From the NCBI GenBank assembly GCA_025738555.1, contig JAOVFP010000021.1, positions 1,488,001-1,552,000 on the forward strand: 64,000 nt of DNA, given 5' to 3'. Origin of the DNA: Cyathus striatus (lineage: Eukaryota > Basidiomycota > Agaricomycetes > Agaricales > Nidulariaceae). Under the pieces are notes generated by a model. It searched no databases. It was not told the origin of the DNA and saw only the letters and a program-made list of their open reading frames with translations. Shown in pieces: positions 34,601 through 45,749 of this stretch. The first letter of the stretch is position 1, and each line of letters opens with the position of its first letter. The position numbers and the translations under genes are program-made.

Positions 34601-35900
34601 TTCGTTCACGGCGTTGGTAGGAAGCATTGATGGCCATTGCGCGAAGTATGTCGCTACCAATCGCGCGCAGACTGGGAGGCAGGAAATTATTGATGATCTC
34701 CAAGCTATGGTGGTGGTATGTTGTTTAATACTCATCGATTTAGCCCCCGTTAACCAAAACTATAGCATATCTTGAATATGTCTAAGAATTATCGCAGGGT
34801 TGTGGAAAATAAAACGTCGAGTCCCACTCGACTTATTTTCTATCGAGGTATGGAAGTTCGTAATATCGACTTATCATACCTTAACTTTGGCTTTAGATGG
34901 TGTTTCTGAAGGACAATTTGCCCATGTTCTCGAGCGAGGTTCGATTTCTCATTTACACTAAAGATATTTCTAAGACTAACGATACAATATTATAGAACTT
35001 CCTCTAATCAAAGGTGGGACCTTAACATATTTTTTCTTCGATCGCTAAACAGTTGTTTACGTAGCTGCATGTACTGAACTGGGCATCAAGCCAAAAATTA
35101 CACTGATTGTAGTTGGCAAACGCCACCACATTCGGTAACCGCTCTCCTCTATGTTTGCCTTAAAATCTATCTCTGATATTGTCGCTATAAATAGGTTCTT
35201 CCCTGATCCTAGGATGGCCGACAGGAGCGGAAACTGTCCTGCCGGATCTGTAGCAGATCAAGGCATCGCACATCCCACTGAATTCGACTTCTACCTGCAA
35301 AGCCATGGAGGCCTGTTGGGGACTAGTCGACCTGCGCATTACTCGGTACGTTTATGTGCGATTTTTGGAGTTCATTATACTTATACATGATCACGTAGGT
35401 ACTATATGATGTTCGTTCTTTTTTTCCGCGGTTGAATTTAAACTAACGTTGAGCGGGCTCATAGGAAAACGGGTTTAGGTACGGTACCATTGCGTTGCTC
35501 CGGCTCGCATATTCACTTGATTTTCTTTCTTAGTTCTAATTCCCTACAACTTCTGTCGTTTGGGTTATGCCATGTGTATGCCAGATCTACCAGATCTGTG
35601 TCGATCCCAGCACCGGTTTATTGTTAGTCTTTCATTGCTCCTTGGGTGATCTCGCTCTCACGAGTTATAGACGCCGATATTGTTTGTTCCCGAGCGAAGC
35701 ATCACTACGATCCCAATGGGGACCTTGGATTATCAGAAACTGCTACACAAATCAGCGCCGGTGGGGGATCTGCTATGTTGGAGGCATTTAAAGCTGCATT
35801 TAGACCCCTTCACGCAAATCAACAGAGATTGATGTATTTCTCTGTAAGTTTTTTTAACTACTGTTACTTTGAAAGTATTCACACATTTATCTTGCAGTAA
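31690..35900 (+). CDS. Argonaute (RNA-interference effector), about 26 exons
   Basis: The start is ATG at 31690, beginning an RGG/Gly-rich tail ([14 protein letters not shown]). Exons: 31690-31972, 32058-32177, 32244-32246, 32304-32467, 32514-32602, 32649-32712, 32766-33268, 33319-33477, 33527-33664, 33720-33882, 33937-34001, 34053-34168, 34217-34232, 34283-34362, 34410-34501, 34558-34715, 34766-34857, 34897-34938, 34996-35013, 35053-35134, 35195-35345, 35399-35410, 35465-35478, 35534-35632, 35671-35843, 35898-35900. Order: N domain (YHYD), linker, PAZ, Mid ([18 protein letters not shown]), PIWI. Slicer residues: D in VMGADVIHP, E in GRQEII, D in [10 protein letters not shown] (codon split by an intron), and D in YYADIV, a D-E-D-D tetrad. 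A missing base near 33224 (YFNA to [10 protein letters not shown]) breaks the frame as written. Otherwise it looks like a functional guide-RNA-directed nuclease. Confidence 0.88.
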
Positions 35901-36356
35901 ATGCTTTCCAATTTATAATGAATGTTTTTTGACAAATCTTCATTCTTGCTATCGATTGCTGTTACTCTTGTTTTATTCCATAGCAAACTTTGCTAAAAAC
36001 AACTATTGAAAATGAAATATGTATTTGTACCTAGTATTGAAGTTCTGAGTTGATATAAAGTACGACAGAGGTTTAAGCAGCAAACGTTATGCGAGGTACC
36101 TTCCACTAATTCTAATTTCTGATTAATGATTCGCCGAACCAACACTGAGCATTCAAAATGACGCATTGTATTTGTTGTTCCTTGTTGATACATCTGTTTG
36201 GACTAAAAGGTAGCTTGTTCCGAGTCAAGTTGCTCAGTGTTACCACTCTCCCCGTAGTTCCCACCTCCTTGTTGAACCAAGTTACACTTCACACAGGTAG
36301 GTGTAGTCGTGAACATCTTTAAAGTGGTATGGGGTCATCAATTCTGGCTATTACAG
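35901..36356. other. Intergenic; 3' flank of Argonaute and 5' flank of an F-box gene
   Basis: Nothing recognised beyond a TTACAG immediately before the next ATG, which may be the acceptor of a 5'-UTR intron. The same arrangement precedes the ATG at 38072. Confidence 0.4.
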
Positions 36357-37643
36357 ATGACATATCATTCCTGGAAGGTTCCTGTGGAAATTGCTGAACT
36401 AATCATCGATGAAGTTAGTCTGCTGGACGACGAATATGTTTCCTCCTCAAAGCCTGCGCGTTAACCTGCCGAGACTTTCTTAAACCTGCGCAACGCCATC
36501 TATTTCATTCAGCATCCTTTTATTATGACTCAGACATATCGAAGAAGGCATACAAATGCTTTCAGTGGGCATTAATGTCATCGCCTGAGCTTGGGCTTTA
36601 CGTTCGGAGATTCCGATTACAGGACCATTCCAGCTTTTCTGATCTTTTCACCGACTCTATGTTGCCTAAAACACTCGATAGACTTCGGAATATACGGTCG
36701 ATTGGACTGTGCTCTGATTTAAAGACTCACGACTGGGACGATTTTACGTCCGATTTAAAGCAAGCTCTCCATAAAATTGTCTTGTCACCCATCATAGAAG
36801 ACCTCACCCTCGCTCGTATTCATAACCTTCCTCCAACTTATGGGAGATTTATCATATGTTTTTCAACTGTGTCGCTCAGGAAGGTCCATATTCGTTGGCA
36901 GGATATCCCAGAGTTACTATCGGCGCTGCCGGATACAGACGACGATAGGCGCAAAATCACTCTCAAAACGTTGATCATAGATAATTTGAAGTCATGGTCG
37001 ATTATGCCTCTTCTTGATGCATTGTCGGATTCAGAGTGCAAACCGGAAAGACTTGTAGTGAAATCATACGCATTCCACAATATCACAGTAGCTCTAGACA
37101 TCATGAAAAGAGCAAAGTCCTCACTGACCACACTGGAATGCTTATCATTTGACACTGAAAGAGGTAAGTCTCGGCCAAATGTTTATTACAAAATAAAATC
37201 ACTTAGACTATCGTTATCTTTGTGAAGATGACAGCGCATTTCGTCTTGACATCGGAATTCTCCCACATCTTAAAACTGTCAAGGTGTTAGCAGATTTCGA
37301 AGATGACATGCCTCTTCTATATATGCTAAAAATTCTTTCGAATGCACGCCGGGATGGGAATGAAATACAGCAAATTATAGTTGAATTCAAATTCGGTTTA
37401 TTCGGGGAGCTTGTAACATCCAATCGATATCACTGGGAGAGCTTGGACGACTTGTTGTCGGGATCGAGGTTTATGAAGCTGCAGAAGGTGTGCTTTATTT
37501 TAGCACCACTTATGGTCAAGCAGCTGGTGGATCGAGTAACGCCGCAAGCTATCGAGAGTGTGAAGTTGTTGCTCGGAAATTTTCTTCCTACTTTACGAGA
37601 AAGGGGCTTATTGCAACTAGACGACCTCGGGTTTCATTTTTGA
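36357..37643 (+). pseudogene. F-box/LRR-like gene with an early 1-nt frameshift
   Basis: The ATG at 36357 gives a typical F-box start (VPVEIAELIIDEVSLLDDEY). Near 36440 the frame must change to continue LKACALTCRDFLKPAQRHLF. The body (MSSPELGLYVRRFRL... LTTLECLSFD) is then open. A 64-bp intron (37164-37227, GTAAGT..AAG) joins to DSAFRLDIGILPHLKTVKVL, and the protein ends at 37643 after LPTLRERGLLQL. It is a close relative of the gene at 38072. It is broken only at the F-box itself, by a single base, so a sequencing error is possible. Confidence 0.7.
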
Positions 37644-38071
37644 ATCACATATCGAGGTGCCTTGTGAATGTATTTATTGTTTTTACTGTATATGATCTGA
37701 CTGGTTGATCCGAAAGCCAACTTCGCACTGCACCCATTCCGCATTAGCTAGTCAGCGAACTGCCACTGACTCGAATTAATCATAAACTACTTCTGGAGAT
37801 CAATCTAGGAAGTGGTTCAAGCTATTCAAACCCCCCAATCACAACCTTTACTTACGTACAGTTTCGAACTGCTCGGTACAAATTCGGTGGCATGCTTGAT
37901 TGTTGTATCGTGTTGTCACCTAGTTACTTGGAATATAAAGGAGTCGTGTTGGAGCTTGTTCAAACGTTCAAGCCCCGTTGCTTCGTTGTCAAACCACATA
38001 TCCTGAAGGCAAGTATTGTTATGTTAGACCTTACTATTTCTTTTATTCGCCAACTCTAATCACTGTTACAG
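37644..38071. other. Short intergenic region between tandem F-box genes
   Basis: No gene recognised. A likely 5'-UTR intron acceptor (TGTTACAG) ends at the ATG at 38072. Confidence 0.4.
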
Positions 38072-39383
38072 ATGTCGTCCCACTCCGAAAGCAGGGTTCC
38101 CGTGGAAGTCGCTGAGCTGATCATAGATGAGGTTTCGCAAGTGGATAGTCGGAGCTTCTCTGCTCTAAAGGCCTGCGCATTAACTTGCCGAGATTTCCTT
38201 AACCCCGCACGTCGCCATCTGTTTCGTTCAGCGGCTTTCTCCCACTATAACGAACGAAATAACGGGGTGTACCGTTGCTTTGAGTGCGCGTTAATGACCT
38301 CTCCAGAGCTTGGGCTTTATGTCAAAACATTCCGCCTGCTAGATCTTTCCAATTGCCCTGAACTCGTCAACCAGCCGATGTTACCGAAAGTACTTGGTAT
38401 GCTCCCGAACGTCCATACGATCGGGCTATACTTCAATGGTAACCTCCCCTACGACTGGGGAAATTTTTCTCCGAATTTGAAGCAGGCGTTCTACACTCTT
38501 TTCTCGTCGCAAAACATTGTAGACATTGCTCTCCGTGGTATTCTTAACCTTCCACCAACGTTTTCGGAATGGATCACACGCGCTGAATCTGCAACAATCA
38601 CTCAAATTTATTTTGGGCGCCAGGAAAGCGAAGAGTCTCCTGGACAGCGAACTGTGGCAGTGGCTGAGCCTGGGCGTCGCGGTCTAAAATCGTTAACTAT
38701 AATTGATCTAAGGCCTACTTGGATTCAGCCGCTGCTCGATGCCCTATCGAATCCAGAATGCAAGTTGGAGAAATTAGTATTAAAATCATATATGTCGCAC
38801 AGTGCCGAGACCGCCAAAGAGATTATGGCAAAAATGAAGAATTCTCTCGTCACACTCGAGTGTATAGCACCTCAAACTACAGCCGATTTTGGTCAGTCTG
38901 CTTTAAATATATATTTACACTTTTAAAAATCTGTTAGACTGACTATACCGTTTCTGTCGTGAAGATGATTCATATGACGCTACAGACGCCCCGTGGAAAA
39001 TTGACATTAGTGTTCTCCCTCATCTTCGAACCCTTAAATTTTTCATTGACTTCGAATCTGAGGAACCTTTCGAGTGCGCTCAGCTAATTCTTTCGAAGTC
39101 GAAGAATGGGAATGAAATCCAAGATGTTATCTTTGAGTTGGCGTACACGAACTTCTCTGAACTTGTGAAGTCCAACCAGTGGGATTGGGAGCAACTTGAT
39201 GCATTATTTTGCAAATCCAAGTTCTCACAGCTAAAGAAGATACATTTTACCATTGCACCTCATATGAAGAAGCGCTTGTCGAAGGATGTAACACTTGGTA
39301 GTATAGTCGAGAGTGTGGATTTGCTACTAGGTAGCTTTCTTCCCGCTTTACGGGGAAAGGGGTTATTACTAGTTTACATTTGA
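38072..39383 (+). CDS. F-box/LRR-like protein, two exons, intact
   Basis: ATG at 38072. The F-box is at residues about 9-50 (VPVEVAELIIDEVSQ...ALTCRDFLNPARRHLF). Leucine-rich body blocks follow (LGLYVKTFRLLDLS, LLDALSNPECKLEKLVLKS, IMAKMKNSLVTLEC). The intron at 38892-38964 joins in phase (DF-DDSYDATDAPW). The second exon, with the conserved KIDISVLPHLRTLKF, ends at 39383. F-boxes of this family recruit Skp1 and thereby a Cullin-1 ubiquitin ligase; the target is unknown. It is the tandem partner of the frameshifted gene at 36357. Confidence 0.82.
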
Positions 39384-39439
39384 CATTCAGTTACGGGCCT
39401 ATGGCATACTTAGATCACCTGGCACCTTAGCGGTAAATA

Positions 39440-39545
39440 TATCCTACGCATGCTTGGTCCCTATCATCGATTTCTGCTGGATAGCTTTTTTCCTACTTTA
39501 AGCGACAAGGGATTGTTAGACATATTGCAAATTTGCAATTTACAG
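39440..39545 (+). pseudogene. C-terminal fragment of another F-box gene
   Basis: The frame reading LLDSFFPTLSDKGLLDILQI matches the C-termini of the two preceding genes (LLGSFLPALRGKGLL, LLGNFLPTLRERGLL). Nothing else of the gene remains. It is a duplication scar. Confidence 0.6.
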
Positions 39546-39796
39546 TTACAATGTAGGAAAGCTTGAACTGACAGGGTATTTTGGAAATGTAGCAGTCGAA
39601 GAGAAAGATTAGGAAGCACTTAGAAACTTTCTCCTTAGGACTATAAGACATGAAAAATTAAGCTACAACCAGAATCACCTAAGCATTCTCAGTCTATACA
39701 CTCCCTGCGTCCACGTTGAGATGTTAATACGGTCTACTATTGATTAAATTTAGGAATAATTAATATTTAACACAAGGATATCCTATACTTAATCTC
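39546..39796. other. Convergent 3' intergenic region
   Basis: AT-rich spacer between convergent F-box debris and the 5'-nucleotidase gene. Nothing recognised. Confidence 0.4.
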
Positions 39797-41701
39797 CTAA
39801 ACCCTCTTCTGAGGCACCGTCTCGCTCGTGATAGAAATCCTCCCATCGAGCTGATAGCTAATTGGTGTAACCTTGCGAACATAATCAGCCCATACCTCAT
39901 CCATCGTGTCCAGCGTGACGAAGTCACTCCGAGCGACCCAAAAATTATCACCACCCGTAGCAAGGAAGTCCAGCGTACTGATGACATACGATTTCTGAAG
40001 GTCAATAGGTGAGTCCTTGATAGTCAGCGTAATCAACCGACTGCCGGAGGCATTATCCGGGTTATACGTGAACTTGATACTACGTGACACCTGAACAAAG
40101 CTGGTAACAGAAAGCCCGTTGGCAACGTTGGTTTTTGATACAATACCCTCGAAGATGTCCCATAGCTGGGAACCAGTAAATGTGAGTTCGACAATGCTGT
40201 TGCCGAAGGGGAAGCACTCGAGAGCTTGTTGGAGAGTGATATCTCCAGCGTCGATCTCGGAGCGGATACCTCCGGAGTTGATAATGGCACCATCGACGCC
40301 TGAGCGGTAGTCTTCCATAGAATCGGCAGTGAAGTCACCGAGGGTACATTCCCCCTCCTGGCAGGTAGTCTGGATAAGGGAGAACTCAGTGTGCCCGAGG
40401 ATAGTCGAGGCGTATGCATCGAAGGCCTTGGACCACTCTTTTACTTGAGCCTTGAGCTTGGGGTCCTCAGCGGTGTCGTTTGTAAGATGAATAGGTGCAC
40501 CCTCATAACGAACAATCTTGCCTCGGATATCGTACTCGACATCGATGTATCCGAGATACTCACCCCAGCGGTAGGAAGTAACAACGAAGACCTCGTCGCC
40601 GTCAAGGTTTGTAGCGATTGTGGGGTAGCTGCCTTTCGCACCGGTCATATTACCAAGAAGGGTATGCGAGTGTCCACCGATGATAAGGGAGATATCGGTA
40701 GTCTGCTGGGCGAGCTCGATATCCTTGTCGTATCCGATGTGAGTGAGAGCAACGATGCGCTTGATCCAGGGATATGACTTCTTTATCGCCTTCACGGTAC
40801 GCTTCGTGGCGACGACGGGGTCCTCAAAAGTGGTGAGGTTGGTGGGATTGGAGATGCTTGCGGTGGTCTCGGTGGTAACAGCCAACACGGCCAAGCTATG
40901 CTTCGTGTAGACCTTATATGGGAGGAGGTTTTTCGCAAGCTTGCTGTTCTTCGAGTGGACGTTACTAGAGATGGTGGGGAAAGTGAGGTTGGATAGGAAG
41001 TCAGCGAGGAGGTCGTCGCCGTCGTCGAACTCATGATTGCCAAGGGTCATGGCATCGAAACCGAGTTGGTTGAGCGTATCGGCGATCTTTTCTCCCTTAA
41101 AAATGGTGTAAAAAAGCGTGCCCTGAGCACACTAGTCAGTAGGAATTGCAAGATACACAAATGAGAGACGCACCTGGAACTCATCTCCAGCATTAAGGAA
41201 TAAGGAGTTCTTGTGAGTCTTCCTAGTGGTATCTATGACATCCTTAACGCGAGAATAACCTCCGACGCAGCCTGTAGGTGCATCGTGAGTTTCAACATAA
41301 ACTATACGTAACTTCGCGAGACGAACCTTTGGTGGTATCTGTGCACGAGGAACCACTTGAACGGAATTCGTCCAGGTGGCTGAATACAGCGTAAACAACA
41401 ATAACCGGTAAGGTAAAGAACAAACTCACGCATGAACGTCGTTGATGTGGTAAAACGACATCTCATAGTTGAAAAAGTTCTTCAACCGCCCATTGCTCCA
41501 CTTCCCACTATTCCACTGATTCCCTCCATTTGCGTATCCCGAATCACGTTTAGAGAGGTCTCCTGTATATCTTCTTGACACGAGTTGATCGACGTAAACA
41601 CCAGGTTGAGCCACAGGAAGGGGTTCAGGAGCAGCGTGAGGAACGGCAGAGACACTCCCCAAGAGACTGAGCGAAACAGCGAGGCCGCTGAGGAATTTCA
41701 T
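39797..41701 (-). CDS. Secreted 5'-nucleotidase / metallophosphoesterase
   Basis: ATG at 41701 with a signal peptide (MKFLSGLAVSLSLLGSVSA) and an early KR site. Exons are 41430-41701, 41327-41379, 41174-41271 and 39797-41122. The calcineurin-like metal-binding motifs are in order: YHINDVHAHLDEF, LNAGDEFQGTLFY, LGNHEFDDG, ALTHIGYDKDI and GGHSHTLLG. The C-terminal 5'-nucleotidase domain follows (INSGGIRSEIDAGDITLQQA, FPFGNSIVEL, ATGGDNF). The enzyme hydrolyses nucleoside monophosphates or related phosphate esters outside the cell or at the cell surface, using two divalent metals. The length of about 580 residues is normal for the UshA/CD73 type. No GPI-like tail is evident. Gene model and family are clear; the preferred substrate cannot be told. 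Confidence 0.9.
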
Positions 41702-41770
41702 AATGACCAGACAACGAAGAGAAAGAAGTCAACGTAGTCACAAAGAAGCATCCGAAGAGTGTACCGAGTT

Positions 41771-41776
41771 TATATA
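41771..41776 (-). promoter_or_regulatory. TATA box of the 5'-nucleotidase gene
   Basis: TATATA on the minus strand, 70 bp upstream of the ATG. Confidence 0.45.
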
Positions 41777-42648
41777 ACAGTGGTCTGGCTTGGTTCTGAC
41801 GAACTTGAAAATGATACGGATTATGGCGGATTTGCATACGGAGCTCGGACGTTACTGACGTTAGATCCTTGCTATCACCATCGCACTATCAACCCACTGC
41901 AGAACCAACCCATGTGCTGCACGAATCCACCTTGGAATTGAAGGTTATCAACATGTGGCTAGGAACGAACGATAATGAAACTTCGAATGGCTGATAGAGA
42001 CTCCGTCCAAAGAGAAGCTTGAATCTATATCGCACTGAATAATTCGAGTCCGTCAACCGATGCAAGCTTCACGGGAGAGTATACCTTACCTCAATAAGGC
42101 TCAGTTGTGTTGGAGTTGAAAGTGCGGACACTGCGGAGAGCTGTTTTCGGTTGCTGATGGAATGTTGAAACGTTCGTTCATAGTCTTGGCATTTTAAGAC
42201 CCCGCCAAGGACAACGTAAAAGCCCCCGCACTGTAAACAACGCTTTCCCCGCTGCCCGCAAATCCAGCGTATGCCTCCTTTTTAATTGCGCGGCTTGCTG
42301 GGGCATGCCCGGAAATGAAATGTAGGCGTATACTAATGTATTAGTGGTGAGCATTGGGTGAGCATATAGGGCGGGTGAGTGTTTTGAACACAGGTTTCAC
42401 ACTTCCCGCCCCAGTCGCAGGCTTGAATTGGGCTTGAAAAGACTGAAAAATGACATTTCATTGCTGGCTTGATATCGTACGAATAAAACATAATCAGAAG
42501 CTGGAAGTTACATAATAAACAGTTTGACAGGGGTATACAATCTTCAGCGACGTCTATCCCTAAACATCGGAATGACAGCGTCCAACACATAAAACAAAAG
42601 CATGAAAACGAACTTGCAGAGCAAAGGTCCATTACGCCCTCAACCCCA
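41777..42648. other. Intergenic, nothing recognised
   Basis: Upstream region of the 5'-nucleotidase and 3' flank of RAD7. A 115-codon minus frame (42680-42333) overlaps the RAD7 3' end and looks spurious. Confidence 0.4.
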
Positions 42649-45349
42649 CTACCGAACAGGGATGACCTGAGTCTCAACACCCAAGATACTCAAACCCGCC
42701 TGTAAACACCATACCAATCAGCATCCCATTCTAATGACAAAAGGAACAAACTCACCTTACGAGGACATCTCTCCGTAATCCTATTACACCCCCACACCTT
42801 AACCTCCTTCAGCGCCTTCAACCCTGCAACACCCCTCCGCTCATTCCCATCCAACCACTCCTTCACAATGAAATCATTCATCGCCCTGACCCATCCTACA
42901 TCCACCGCTCTCAGCTCGCGCGCAATCTGACCAAGCTCTGTGAGAGTCTCCTCATCAACATCCTTCCACCCATTAATGTTCAACTCCTCGAGGTTCGATC
43001 CAGAATGCTTAATGACAGCAGCCAAAGCGGCAGACGCAAGCTCAGGGTTACGCGAAACCGAAAGCTTCTTAAGCGGAGGATTCGTCCATGCCTCGAAGAA
43101 CTTCGCAACGCCATCATCAGTGAGCGTCGGGAGATTATCCAACACCAACGTATTCAACTTCCCCATACTCTTCAGCAGCCCCTTCATCAATACATCATCA
43201 TCGATGAACACATGGCCCGAAAGATTCAGATGCTCCAACCCCGAGCCGACTTTCTTCACCAAAGCCTCGATAGCTTCTGGCGTGCACGCCTCGGGACTAC
43301 CAGGATCGCTGATATCGAGGTACTTTAGTTGATTCTTCTTAATCCCCCCAAGGACTTTGAGCATCGCATCGCTAATTAGCCCGATCTCTTTCAGCCGGAG
43401 CTCTTTGAGGTTTTTACACTGTACGAGGGCCTTTGCGCAGTCGACATCGAACCTCGGGCTCTGGGTGATCAGGAACCCCTGGAGATCGCGATGTGCGCGG
43501 AAGAAGTCTTTCCATGCTTCCACGCGGACTAAGAAAGGACCGAGAAGTTCAATGCGTTGGAGGGAGGGGAGGCCATTGGTGAATGCGCTCATTGTTGCAT
43601 TGTCCATTTGGCCGCAGAAGTCGAGGCGAAGGGTGGTTAGGTTCGGGTTGAGGTGGGCGAGAGTTGAGAGTGCGTCTGAAGTTAGGTCTGGGTTCATGTT
43701 AGTATCGCGAATGGGGGAGGAGGGGGAAACATACTTGTGGCATCGTAAAAGACGAGAGACTGGTTAGTGACATTGTAGAAGAGAGGTGCGTTCTGGGGAG
43801 TTCTGAGATAAAGTGTTAAGTACACATATGCGAATGAAGCAGGCAGAAATACACACAAGCAACGATTCTTCGACAATGCCTTAGCAATAGCTTCAACATT
43901 CATCGTTCCAATATCTCCAAATGCCTCGATATCCTCGATGTGTTTCGAGACAATCTATACGCGCCAAACGTGCATCAGCATCACCCCTCACACAGGATAA
44001 CCAAGAAACCCCACGTACGCCAATGCAAATGCTGACAAGCGTAGGGAACCTCCTCTCCTCAAAGCTCTGCACGGTCCTCCTCTCAGAAGGAGCAGCCTTT
44101 CTCTTCGGGGCAGGTTTCTTCGCAAACGGGTCGTTCCCGGAGGCTTTAGCGCAAGGATGGCAAAGATACCCATCCCCACTCGCATTCGCAAGCGTATACT
44201 TCGTCTATCCATGCCATCAGCCTCGCCCTCCCCAAATCCCACAAGAAAAAAACTCACAAAAGTAAATTGTTTCTCACATTCCGCGCAATTACCCAAACTA
44301 CCAACAGGGGGCTTCGACCCCGAAGCAGCATTCGGTCCACGCGAGCTAGCACCCGTACCAGCAGCCCACAAACTCCTGCCCCCGACTTTGGGAATAAACT
44401 CTTCGTCGTCTTTGTCGTCGCTCTCTTCGTACTCGGAGCCCCCACCACGTTTCATTGCCTTGGCACGCTTTTTGGCTGCGGCTTTGAGTTTGGCTTCGGC
44501 TGCTTTGGTCAGTTTGCGGCGTTTTGGAGCGGGTTGTTTGATTTCTTCTTCTTGTTCTTCTTCGGAGGGTTCATTGGTTGGTGCTTCGGCTACTTCTGGG
44601 GCTGGGTCGGCGTCGAGGTCATCTGAGGCGTATCCGGAGGCCTGGGAGTGGTATTAGTATTGTGCATTGAGGAGAGATAATGATAATAGGCTAAGTGAGA
44701 GGATTGAATAGAGAAAATGATCAAAGGTACATGCTGCCTTCGCGTCCAGGAGCAAATAGTGTGCTGCAGAGGAAGGTACGATACGCGCCATGTTTGCATT
44801 TTGGCGTAAGCTCGACCGCTCTTCAGAGTCTCGAGAAAGAGCAGCATTTATCGATAGATGTCATTGATAAACGTTGAACCTGATAGCACGCCTACTAGGC
44901 TCGTTATGCTTTCCATTGCCTCTACGAGCATAGTTCAACCGCAGCGGAAGAGGTTCGCTCTTCGCGCCATCGAGTTATCACCACATAGTCATATAACAAA
45001 GGACAAGTAATATCCTGTAAAAATCCAATAAAATATATCACTCACCCTAGCTGCTCTCCTAGAATTCCTTCTCCTGCCGTTAGAACTTTCAGGTAGGGTG
45101 CTAGGTCCAGCAACAGGCTGCTGATCAGCCTGTGCTCCATTAGCATTTGCATTGGCATTCTGGTCTTGTCCTCCATTTTGCTGTACACGACGAGCTATAG
45201 TAGCTGCAGTGATGCCCTGAGCCTACCATCACATGAAAATTTCGTATCAGCAAGCGCCCACCGAAATGACAAATTTCAAGCTCACCTGAAGAAAGCTGGT
45301 AAGAGCAGACGTGGGCCCTCGGACATTATTTCCTCCTCTCCTGCTCATA
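42649..45349 (-). CDS. RAD7: DNA repair protein Rad7 (nucleotide-excision repair, LRR)
   Basis: ATG at 45349 (MSRRGGNNVRGPTSALTSFL). Exons: 45286-45349, 45056-45222, 44258-44641, 44029-44214, 43857-43954, 43735-43802, 42756-43675, 42649-42699. An acidic/basic N-terminus (KRRKLTKAAEAKLKAAAKKR) leads to the Rad7 zinc-finger (CAECEKQFTF with, after an intron, TKYTLAN...YLCHPCAKA). Next come FEERRFPTLVSICI, a leucine-rich-repeat body (LRLDFCGQMDNATM, LDISDPGSPEACTPEAIEAL, GCNRITERCPRK) and the last exon AGLSILGVETQVIPVR. With Rad16 it senses damage in non-transcribed chromatin and links to Cullin-3/Elongin-type ubiquitylation in yeast. The second intron is unusually long (44642-45055, 414 bp). 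Confidence 0.88.
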
Positions 45350-45508
45350 TTTTTGGGTTATCGTTGTCGTTGTCGTTGTGGGCGGCGGCGACGAGGGGAT
45401 TATGGATAATGGGGATGGAGACAAGATGGGAGTAAAGAACAAAGGAGCCGAGCATGAGTCACTCGCCAATAATTGGCGCGACCATGTCACTGTTACTGTT
45501 ACTATTAA

Positions 45509-45526
45509 CACGTGAATGTGACGCGT
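45509..45526 (-). promoter_or_regulatory. E-box (CACGTG) and MluI-type box (ACGCGT) upstream of RAD7
   Basis: CACGTG (45509-45514) and ACGCGT (45521-45526) lie 160-178 bp upstream of the ATG. ACGCGT is the MBF cell-cycle box in yeasts, often upstream of DNA-replication and repair genes. Whether it acts here is inference. Confidence 0.35.
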
Positions 45527-45749
45527 GACATAACTACCTAAGAAAAACAAACTTGAAACAAACGTTAACATCCTCCTTTGATCCTCCTCAGGCCTCAAGC
45601 TCAAGCTCTCAAGAGTCAAACTTGCTTACGATTACCTGATCGTAGAAACTAAATACTGGAGAGTAGAAAAACCTCTCGTCAAATTAGTCTGGGTCACCGA
45701 CGATGCTCTTAGAAACTTAAAAATTAATACTTACACTGATCTGACACCA

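Noticed and set aside
40391..40777. 128-codon plus-strand frame
   Set aside because: It is antisense to the 5'-nucleotidase exon and lacks any domain.
42940..44657. Several plus-strand frames over 100 codons
   Set aside because: All are antisense to RAD7 exons, whose homology is clear.
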